DNA of 18,695 nt, from NCBI GenBank assembly GCA_964598695.1, contig CAZRDB010000091.1:1-18695 (forward strand). Reading direction: 5' to 3'. Made by a program: the position numbers and the translations under genes. Below the pieces are notes generated by a model. It was not told the DNA's origin. It saw only the letters and a program-made list of their open reading frames with translations, and made no database searches. Positions 1 through 7,500 of this stretch are shown here, one piece after another; the stretch's first letter is position 1, and every line of letters begins with the position of its first letter. Origin of the DNA: CAZRDB01 sp964598695. Lineage in GTDB: Bacteria; Armatimonadota; Zipacnadia; UBA1398.

Positions 1-2503
1 CGAGGAACCCGGCGAGGATGCGGTCGAGGACGGGCGACGAGGTCGGCAGGGCGCCGGCCCACAGGAGGCTGTTCCCCTGCCGGACGAGCAGCGCGCGCCC
101 GCTCGCCTTGTCTACGCCGATCGCCCGCGCGTCCTGGGCCAGGGCATCCGGAGGGAGGGCGGCTGCGCCGATCGGCGCCCAGCACGCGTGCTCCTCGTTG
201 GCGCCGAGAGGCCCGAGGGCCTCCGCAACCCGTAGCGAGACCGTCGGCTCCGGCACGAACCGGATCGCGCCGGCAACCTCGGCGGACAGTGCCTGCCCCT
301 CGCGCAGGCCCAGTGCGAGGCGGTTCGGCATGTCGGACCGCAGTAGCCCCGGCCGGATCGCGAGCGTGAGCGCGCCGAGGGGGCTGGCGCCATCGCTCGG
401 CCCCGCGAGCGCCTGGCCGAGCGGCTCCCCATTCAGCGCGGCCTGGCAGCCCGTCGGGATCGCTGCTGGCAATGCCAGCCGACCGCCGGTCGCCGCGTCG
501 GCCTCGGGCGTCGTGAATGCATACACGTGCCACCGCAGGCAGGGTCGGCCGGCCAGACCAAGCGCGAGAGGACTCTCCTGCGCGGGCGGTGGCCCCGCGT
601 CGGGCTTGAGCCAGCCCGCGCCGAGCGCCTGCTCGAGCGGATCCGGCAGGAGCTGCGCCGGCCCCGTCCCGCACGGGATCACCCGCTCGACCTCGCCCGG
701 CCGCCAGGCCCCCGTCGCGCGGCGAAGGAAGGCGTTCTCGCTCCGCAGGACCGCGCCGGCCTCCGCCCTGCCCCGCCGATCGTTACCGGGAGGCCCGACG
801 AGGAAGAGCGGCACACCCGACCGCCAGGCGACGCGGAAGGCCCTCTCGTCGAGCGACGCGGCTTCGTAGATGAGGGCCCTGTAGGTGCGTGGCAGGGCGC
901 CGGAGTGGGCCAGCTCCAGGTCGACGAGCAGGTCGGCATCGACGTTGAGCCGACGGAGGGTCTCGGTCATCTCGAGCGCGCGGGAACGCCCAAGGACGAC
1001 CTCGCGCGCGGAGCAGATCAGCGCCACGCGGCGGGGACGGTCTGCCGCACACGCCCGGAGCGCGCTCGCGGTCTCGCTGTCCAGACCGTCAGGCCCGAGC
1101 AGCACGCGCCCCTGGTCGAGCAGCGCGATCCCGCTCGTGCGGAGCCCCCCCCCGGGGGCCGACTGCGAGAGCCGCCGCGCGAGTGGGGAGGCGGGGAGCC
1201 CTACGACGGCGGGCGTGCCGACGGGACCGGCCGCGGCGAAGAGCACCTCGCGCAGGCCGGGCAGCGCGGGGAACGGGTCCGAGGGCGCCATGAGGATCGG
1301 CATCTCGGGCTCACGAGCGCGCACCTCGCGGACGAGGGCCCTCGCGCGGGCCTGCTCCGCCTCCCAGGCCCAGTCGAGCAGATCGGCGAGCCGCACATCG
1401 CGCTCCCAGGGCGGGCGCGGGGCCTCGAGGTTGCCCGACTCGAGCGACTCGCGCGCGCCGAGACCGTGCAGGGCCGCATCGCTCCCCCAGGCATCGAGAA
1501 GGCACCCGGTCGTCCCGTAGCGGGCCTCCAGCCACTCGCCCCACTGCGCACCCGAGAAGCGGACGGAGCCGCCGGGGTACGGTCCGAGGGCGACGGGCTC
1601 GTCCCGCCTGAGCCAGGGCGCCGTGCTCACGCGGTCGCGTGTGTCGCCCACCCAGGGCAGCAGCACGAAGGGCTCGCCGCCGGCCCGTGTCCGAAGGCGT
1701 CCATCGGCCAGGACGGGAGTCAGCCCCCCGAACCGCGCCCGTTGCTCGGAGACCAGCCCATCGAGCCGGAGCAGGAGTCCGTCGACTGCGGCGAGGTCGC
1801 CCGCTGAGATGCCGGTCCGGCCGGCCCGGGCCGGGTCCAGCCGCGCTGTGGCGCTCCGGGCGGTCTCGCGGGCGTCGGCCACATCGGCGCCGAGACGCTC
1901 GAGTCCCTCGATATCGCGCGCGACCCGCGCGAGCCACTCCCGTCGCGCCTGAAGGCTCTGGTCGGCCTCCAGCCGCGGTGGCCACTCGGCCGGGTCAACC
2001 GGGTCCCAGGTGGGCCGGACGCCCCTCGTGGCCCGCACGCCGAGCACCTCGAGCGTGCAGGCCTCATCGGTCGTGACCAGCAGGCGTCGATCGGCGCCCG
2101 CCCCGAGGGGCAGCACGAGGAGGTGCGGCGCGCCGCCGCGGGAGGCCACGGACACCGCGAGCGCCTCCGTCTCCCCCGGCGGACGGATCGCGAGCGCAAC
2201 TCGGTCGGGTCTCGCCAGGCGCACCTCGATCAACAGCGAGTCGCCGGCCCCCGCGAGCGCCTCATGGAGCCAGGGACCCTCGCTCGCGAAACCCGAGCGG
2301 ATCGCGCCGGGGCTGATCGTGAACCGCGCCGCGTAGGCGGGGAGGTCGTGGCCACTGGCGTCTCTCGCGAGAGGCTCGACGGCTACCTGCCCGCCACGCC
2401 CGACCAGCGGGTGCCAGGCGGGCAGTTCATCGGGGGCGGCAGGCACACTGCGGGCGAGCACGACGAACCCCAGCGCGAGCATCGGCCCAACCCAGCGGCG
2501 CAC
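1..2503 (-). CDS. Secreted GH42-like glycoside hydrolase-related protein (C-terminus off the left edge)
   Basis: An open frame of 834 codons runs from a GTG at 2503 past the left edge, so the C-terminus is missing. The GTG is preceded by AGGAGG at 2511-2516 with a 7-nt spacer. An out-of-frame ATG at 2510 abuts the same site and leads to an early stop. Residues 1-22 look like a Sec signal peptide (MRRW, then MLALGFVVLA, cleavage near VPAAP). A helical stretch at about 140-230 is followed by a segment near 310-360 (GEWLEARYG, LLDAWG, then DLLDWAWEAE) laid out as in clan-A beta-galactosidases of family 42. Residues about 490-575 resemble the Rossmann-like GH42 trimerisation domain (ETLRRLNVDADLL, YRALIYEAASLDE, GVPLFLVGPPG). 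Residues about 640-740 resemble a galactose-binding beta-sandwich (ALNGEPLG, LLRSDMPNRLALGL). I could not place the catalytic glutamates, so activity is unproven. It is divergent from the hps-like gene. Confidence 0.72.
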   Translation of the reverse strand, partial: MRRWVGPMLALGFVVLARSVPAAPDELPAWHPLVGRGGQVAVEPLARDASGHDLPAYAARFTISPGAIRSGFASEGPWLHEALAGAGDSLLIEVRLARPDRVALAIRPPGETEALAVSVASRGGAPHLLVLPLGAGADRRLLVTTDEACTLEVLGVRATRGVRPTWDPVDPAEWPPRLEADQSLQARREWLARVARDIEGLERLGADVADARETARSATARLDPARAGRTGISAGDLAAVDGLLLRLDGLVSEQRARFGGLTPVLADGRLRTRAGGEPFVLLPWVGDTRDRVSTAPWLRRDEPVALGPYPGGSVRFSGAQWGEWLEARYGTTGCLLDAWGSDAALHGLGARESLESGNLEAPRPPWERDVRLADLLDWAWEAEQARARALVREVRAREPEMPILMAPSDPFPALPGLREVLFAAAGPVGTPAVVGLPASPLARRLSQSAPGGGLRTSGIALLDQGRVLLGPDGLDSETASALRACAADRPRRVALICSAREVVLGRSRALEMTETLRRLNVDADLLVDLELAHSGALPRTYRALIYEAASLDERAFRVAWRSGVPLFLVGPPGNDRRGRAEAGAVLRSENAFLRRATGAWRPGEVERVIPCGTGPAQLLPDPLEQALGAGWLKPDAGPPPAQESPLALGLAGRPCLRWHVYAFTTPEADAATGGRLALPAAIPTGCQAALNGEPLGQALAGPSDGASPLGALTLAIRPGLLRSDMPNRLALGLREGQALSAEVAGAIRFVPEPTVSLRVAEALGPLGANEEHACWAPIGAAALPPDALAQDARAIGVDKASGRALLVRQGNSLLWAGALPTSSPVLDRILAGFL

Positions 2504-2645
2504 GGCTCATCCTCCTACCTGACAGGCGATTCCCGGCCTGGCCCGCCCGCCGCGCAGGGAATGCGGGCGAGGCTACCGAAGCACCCCCGCGACACCCGAT
2601 TGGAGTCTTCGCCCCCGGCGGAGTTACGGAAGGGATAGGTAGGAC
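2504..2645. promoter_or_regulatory. Divergent intergenic region between the GH42-like gene and the hps-like gene
   Basis: These 142 nt separate two divergently transcribed genes, so promoters for both should lie here. I find no convincing -35/-10 pair; TTGGAG at 2599-2604 has only a poor GTTACG match 17 nt further on. A weak AGG-rich stretch (GGGATAGGTAGGAC) precedes the ATG at 2646. Confidence 0.4.
2511..2516 (-). promoter_or_regulatory. Ribosome binding site deciding the GTG start at 2503
   Basis: On the minus strand AGGAGG lies 7 nt upstream of GTG 2503 and directly touches an ATG at 2510. The spacing, and the signal peptide in the GTG frame, favour the GTG as the start. Confidence 0.7.
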
Positions 2646-3332
2646 ATGGAACCGATCGTGCAGGTCTCGATCGACCTCAAGACCATCGCGGACGCGATCC
2701 CCGTTGCGGAGATCGCCGTGGCGGCCGGAGTGGACTGGCTCGAGGTGGGGACGCCGCTGATCCTGGGCGAGGGTCTCCACGCGGTCGAGGCCTTCCGCGA
2801 GCGCTGGCCCGACCACAAGATCGTCGCCGACCTCAAGACGATGGACGCCGGTTTCCTCGAGGCCGAGATGATGGCCCAGGCCGGCGCCGACCTCGTCGTG
2901 GTGATGGGGGTCGCCCACTGGTCGACCGTTGCGGGCGCGGTTCGCGCGGGCAAGCAGTACGGGATCCAGGTCATGGGCGACATCATGCTCGCGCCGGACA
3001 AGCCGGCCTGCGCGCGTCGGATGCAGGAGCTGGGCGTCGACTACGTCATCGTCCACACCGGCTTCGACGAGCGCGGCGCCGAGGTGGGCAAGAGCCCCCT
3101 CGACGATCTCCCGGGCGTGGTCGAGGCCGTCTCGATCCCGATCCAGGCCGTCGGCGGCCTCTCGGTCGAGCAGGCGATCGCGATGCCCTCGATGGGGGCG
3201 CCGCTCGTGGTGATCGGAGCGCCGCTCGTCATCGACGGCGAGGAGTTCGCGCCGGGCGATACGGCCGACAAGCTCTACGACCTGCTCAAGCGGATCGTCA
3301 CCGGCGTCAAGGCGCAGGGGGCCCAGGCATGA
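2646..3332 (+). CDS. 3-hexulose-6-phosphate synthase / 3-keto-L-gulonate-6-phosphate decarboxylase family protein
   Basis: This 228-residue cytoplasmic protein has the single (beta/alpha)8 barrel and usual length of the orotidine-monophosphate-decarboxylase superfamily. Visible active-site positions are D10, E33 (WLEVGTPL) and the superfamily signature D62-x-K64-x-x-D67 in ADLKTMDAG. D112 and VHTGFDE (H137) resemble hexulose-phosphate synthase more than UlaD-type decarboxylases, which carry an HRSRD motif at that point. Synthases condense formaldehyde with ribulose 5-phosphate or run the reverse; decarboxylases act on 3-keto-L-gulonate 6-phosphate. Oddly, the phosphate-binding Gly-Arg expected at 191-192 reads Gly191-Ala192, followed by a short insertion (IDGEEFAPGD), so the substrate may differ. 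The TGA overlaps the ATG of the dehydrogenase start (ATGA at 3329-3332), implying translational coupling. No hexulose-phosphate isomerase is adjacent. The superfamily is certain, the exact reaction is not. Confidence 0.85.
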   Translation: MEPIVQVSIDLKTIADAIPVAEIAVAAGVDWLEVGTPLILGEGLHAVEAFRERWPDHKIVADLKTMDAGFLEAEMMAQAGADLVVVMGVAHWSTVAGAVRAGKQYGIQVMGDIMLAPDKPACARRMQELGVDYVIVHTGFDERGAEVGKSPLDDLPGVVEAVSIPIQAVGGLSVEQAIAMPSMGAPLVVIGAPLVIDGEEFAPGDTADKLYDLLKRIVTGVKAQGAQA

Positions 3333-3346
3333 AGGCGGTAGTGTAG
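3329..3346 (+). other. Native start of the dehydrogenase with in-frame TAG at codon 6
   Basis: ATG at 3329 forms an ATGA overlap with the upstream stop and reads MKAVV, the standard N-terminus of this dehydrogenase family. TAG follows at 3344-3346 and the same frame then continues without interruption into ELREVPEPEAGPGEVL. Several other genes in the window end in TAG, so wholesale reassignment of TAG is unlikely. Confidence 0.8.
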
Positions 3347-3364
3347 TACTGCCATCTCGATGGG

Positions 3365-4366
3365 GTGGTCGAGTTGCGCGAGGTGCCCGAGCCCGAGGCG
3401 GGCCCCGGCGAGGTGCTGATCGAGGTCGCGGCCGCGGGCGTCTGCGGCTCCGACATCGAGATGTGGCGCCACGCGATCACCTTCACGGTCAACACGCCGG
3501 TGATCCAGGGCCACGAGTTCGGCGGGACGATCGCGGCGCTGGGCGAGGGCGTCACGGGCTGGTCGGTGGGAGAGCGCGCCGTGAGCGAGACCGCGGCATA
3601 CATCTGCGGCAAGTGCCCCCTGTGCCGCGCCGGCGAGTACAACCTGTGCCCCACCCGCCTCGGCTTCGGCTACGGGACCAACGGCGCGTTCACGCGCTAC
3701 GTGCGGGTGCCGGAGCGCTGCCTGCACCGGATCCCCGGGGGAGTCCCGTTCGAGCACGCCTGCCTCACGGAGCCGGCGTGCGTGAGCTACAACGCGCTGG
3801 TGGCGAAGAGCGAGACGAAGCCCGGGGAGCCGATCGTCATCATCGGTCCGGGCCCGATCGGGCTCTTCGCGGTCCAGATGGCCTCGATCCTGGGCGCCTG
3901 GCCGATCGTCCTCATCGGCACGAGCGTCGACCGGGCGCGGATGGAGGTCGGTCGCGCGACCGGCGCGACCCACACCGTGCTCGCCGACCAGGAGGATGCG
4001 CTCGCGCTCGTCCACGATCTCACGGGGGGCCTCGGCGCTCCGCTCATCGTGGACGCCGCAGGCAACGAGAAGGCCCTCGCGCTCGCGATGGCCGCTGTCG
4101 CGCGCAACGGGCAGATCACGAAGATCGGCTGGGGCCCGAAGCCCGTCGGGCTCTCTCTTGACCCGCTGCTCTCGAAGGCCGTACGGCTCCAGGGCGTGTT
4201 CTCGCACACCTGGCGCACGTGGGAGGCCGTCCTCCAGCTCATGGCGAGCGGCAAGCTGCAGATGGCGCCGATGGTCACGCAGGACCTGCCGATCACGGAG
4301 TGGGAGCACGCCTACCACCTCGTCGAGGATCGCGAGGCGGTGAAGGCCGTCCTGCGGCCGGTGTAG
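3365..4366 (+). CDS. Zinc-dependent medium-chain sugar/alcohol dehydrogenase (5' end interrupted by TAG)
   Basis: This is a medium-chain (MDR) zinc dehydrogenase of the sorbitol/threonine dehydrogenase type. Counting from GTG 3365 (333 residues), catalytic zinc ligands are C27 (GVCGSD), H50-E51 (GHEFGG) and E136 (LTEPAC). Structural zinc cysteines are C81, C84, C87 and C95 (CGKCPLCRAGEYNLC). The nucleotide-binding turn is GPGPIG, and the second strand ends in GTSVDR with no acidic residue, so NADP use is possible. The natural start is almost certainly ATG 3329, which overlaps the hps-like stop and encodes the family-typical MKAVV. However, codon 6 (3344-3346) is TAG. The 333-residue reading lacks the first beta strand. 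It is therefore either expressed by reinitiation at GTG 3365, a recent pseudogene, or a sequence error. The rest of the frame is intact and conserved. The substrate is not determinable, but co-transcription with a sugar-phosphate enzyme suggests a polyol or sugar. Confidence 0.85.
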   Translation: MVELREVPEPEAGPGEVLIEVAAAGVCGSDIEMWRHAITFTVNTPVIQGHEFGGTIAALGEGVTGWSVGERAVSETAAYICGKCPLCRAGEYNLCPTRLGFGYGTNGAFTRYVRVPERCLHRIPGGVPFEHACLTEPACVSYNALVAKSETKPGEPIVIIGPGPIGLFAVQMASILGAWPIVLIGTSVDRARMEVGRATGATHTVLADQEDALALVHDLTGGLGAPLIVDAAGNEKALALAMAAVARNGQITKIGWGPKPVGLSLDPLLSKAVRLQGVFSHTWRTWEAVLQLMASGKLQMAPMVTQDLPITEWEHAYHLVEDREAVKAVLRPV

Positions 4367-4465
4367 CGGCAGAGCCGGCTCGGCCCCGACAGGACGCCGG
4401 CGCCACCCGCAGCCCAGATCCCTCGCCTCCCCGGCAGGTTCCTGATCGGGGCGGTCGAACCACGA

Positions 4466-4488
4466 CGCGGTGGCCACCGGCCACCGCG
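4466..4488 (+). other. Perfect 10-bp-stem hairpin upstream of the FtsX-fusion gene
   Basis: CGCGGTGGCC (4466-4475) and GGCCACCGCG (4479-4488) are exact inverted repeats around a 3-nt loop. There is no T-tract. It lies between the dehydrogenase stop at 4366 and the AGGAGG at 4501-4506. It could act as a factor-assisted terminator for the upstream pair, or as an mRNA structure or operator for the FtsX-fusion gene. Confidence 0.55.
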
Positions 4489-4516
4489 AGCCGAGAGGTC
4501 AGGAGGCTGCTCCCGG

Positions 4517-7500
4517 ATGGCGTGGCGCTTCGGGCGCGCGCAGTGGGCTCTCCTTCTCCTGGTCAGCGCTTGGCTGGCCGGGCCGAGTCACGCCGGCTTC
4601 GGCGGGGTCGATTACGAGCCGCGCATCCGGGGCGACATCGACGCCCTCTCCGCCCTCGGCTCGCGCGTCGCGGGCTACCCCGGCGCCGAGCGGGCCGAGC
4701 GGTACGTCCGCGGCCGCCTGGAGGGCCTCGGGTTCACCGGGATCCGCACCCAGGAGTTCGACCTTGTCGCCCCCGTCGACCTCGGCTCCCGCCTGACGCT
4801 CGGCAGCGGCGAGGGGGTCCCGCTCCACGCCGTCTGGCCCAACCTGGTCGTCGGGAGCACGGTCGTCGACGACGGCGCCGACCGGCCGGTCGTCTACGGC
4901 GGCGCGGGGTCTCTCGATGAGCTGGATGGCCTGCCGCTCGAGGGCTCGATCGTCCTGCTCGAGTTCAACTGCGGCACGCGCTGGCTCAATGCCGCGATGT
5001 TCGGGGCGAAGGCGGTCGTCTTCCTCGAGCCCGAGGAGACCACCCGGCAGGACGCCTCCGAGAAGTTCTCGCGCGTCCCCGTGGACTTCCCGCGCTACTA
5101 CCTGCGACGGGACGAGGGCGCGTCCCTCGTCGCGCGCGTTCGCTCCGCGCCACCCGGAACCGTAACCGCACGCCTCGCCAGCCGCGTCGAGTGGCGCGAG
5201 ACGCCCGCTCGGACGCTGCTGGTCGAGATCCCGGGCGCCGACCCCGCGCTCGCGGGTGAGACGATCCTCCTGCAGGCCTACTACGACTCGATGTCCGTGG
5301 TGCCCTCGATCGCGCCCGGCGCCGAGCAGGCCTGCGGCATCGCCGGGCTCCTGGCGATCGCCGAGGCGTTGCGGGCGCACCCGCCCGGGCGCTCGGTGCT
5401 GCTGGTCGCGAGCCCCGGCCACTTCCTCAACCTGGCCGGGATGCGCAACCTGGCCGACGTGCTCGGCGCGAAAGGGCGGCGCCCCGGCGACCAACAGGCG
5501 ACCTACCGCGCCGGCGTGAACGAGGTGCGGAAGTCGATCGCGCGCCTCGAGACCGGCCTCTCGGACACGCGCCTGCGCCGCGACAAGATCCGCCAACTCG
5601 CGGCGAGCGCCGATCCCGACGACATCGCCCGCTACCAGCTCGAGCTGACGCAGCGCGGCGAGGTGGACTTCGCGCGCGAGATCGCGCGCGCCGAGCGGCA
5701 GGCCGCCCTGCTCCGGCAGGACCTCGAGCTGATGGAGTGGCTGAGCGCGACGGAGCACATCCCGCTCACGGTCTCCCTCGACCTCACAAGCCACAGCCGG
5801 CAGTTCGGGGTCGCCTTCTGCGGCCACTACTACGGCGATTCGGCGGCGATCCGGTTCCTGAGTCCGCTCGGCAAGGAGCTGACGAGTGTCGCCGAGTCGG
5901 TCGCCACCGAGCGGGGCTGGTCGGCCGATCGTCTGTGGTTCGACGGCACGAATCCCAAGCAGGAGCGCAACTGGTGGGACTACTTCCCCGGGCGAATCGG
6001 CTTCGAATCGGAGATGATCCTGCAGGCTGGCCGCCCGGCGATCACGCTCGCGACGGGTGGAGACAGCCGCGCGGTCTTCGACACGCCGCTCGACACGGCC
6101 GACCAGGTCGATGTTGCCTCGGTCGCGTTCCAGGCCGAGGGGATCGCGGAGATCCTCCACCGCTTCTGCTCCGACCCGGAGCTGGATCGCACGGCGTTCA
6201 AGCGCACCAAGCGCGTGAAGATGACCGACAAGCTGCAGCCGCAGGTCGGACGCGTGCTGGAGTTCGTCCGGGCCTCGTCGTTTCTGCCGCAGACCCCGGT
6301 CCCCGGGGCGCTCGTGGTGATCCGCGGCTCCGCGAAGGGCCTGATGGGGGTCCGAACGGACCTCATGACCTTCGCCGATGGCGCGGGCTGCTTCCGGTTG
6401 CAGGGCCACCAGAACGGCGCGACGGTCGATGCCTACTACCTCGACCCCAGCACGGGACGGGTTCGCTACGCGCCTGATCTCGGCCCGGAGGGAGAGCGCA
6501 AGTTCAGCCGCTCGATCGGGGCACGGGGCCGGATGGACCGCCCGATCATCCTCTTCCCCTGCGAGTCGCTCAGCCTGTTCGACCTGGTCGACCAGCGGTA
6601 TCTCCAGACCCTCGAGCGCGTGTACGTCTACGACGCGCGCACCGACGCCGAACCGCTCTCCTATGGCTACGAGGTACCCCTGTTCGCGCCGCCCGCCGGC
6701 GAGACCGGAGTCTCGGTGGAGCCCTGCGCGGTGGTGTTCGCGGAGGAGGGCCAGTCGGTCAAGATCGCGCTCGGGATGGGCTTGATGGGAGCGCGTATGC
6801 TGCTCCTGAACGCGACCCCCGAGGCGCCCGAGGGGCGCGGGTTCGTGATGGGCGCGCGCGACCGCGTGCCCTTCACGGTCCTGCAGGCCGCGCGGGACAT
6901 GGCAGCTCTCGACGGCAAGCGGATCCACGACTTCGTCTCGAAGGGCGTCAAGGACCCGCAGGTGGAGTCGCTCCATGCCGCGGCCGCCGAACGGCTGGCG
7001 CTGGTCGACGACCACCTGGGCCGCCACGAGTACGCCGCGGCCGCCAGCCTGGCGCGCGCCGCGTGGGCCTACGAGTCGACCGCCTACCCGAACGTCCAGC
7101 GCACGGCGCGCGACGTGGTCTACGGCGTCGTCTTCTACCTCGCCCTGGTGCTGGCGTTCACCTACTTCGTCGAGCGCCTGCTGGTCTCGGCGGCCCGCGT
7201 TCCCCAGCGCGTCGCCTGGACCGGAGGCATCTTCGCTGCCGTCTTCGGACTGCTGTACCTCGTCCACCCGGCGTTCGACCTCGCCGTGAATCCGATGATC
7301 ATCCTGCTCGCGTTCGTCATCCTCACGCTCGCGGTCATCGTGGTCGCGATCGTCATCGGCAAGTTCAACGAGCAACTCGAGCGCCTGAAGCAGGAGCTGG
7401 GCGGGATCCACAAGGCCGACATGAGCCGGATCAGCGCGGCGGGGATGGCGTTCAGCCTCGGCGTCGCGAACATGCGGCGGCGCAGGACGCGAACGGGCCT

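Noticed and set aside
527..1807. 426-codon open frame on the plus strand in the leftmost 2.5 kb
   Set aside because: The minus strand carries one uninterrupted 834-codon frame with a signal peptide, AGGAGG and GH42-like segments, so this is its shadow.
2599..2627. Possible promoter TTGGAG - 17 nt - GTTACG before the hps-like gene
   Set aside because: The -10 match is poor and the region has no other support.
3344..3346. Idea that TAG is reassigned to an amino acid throughout this genome
   Set aside because: The dehydrogenase, FtsX fusion, lipoprotein, anti-sigma and GHL10-like genes all end naturally in TAG.
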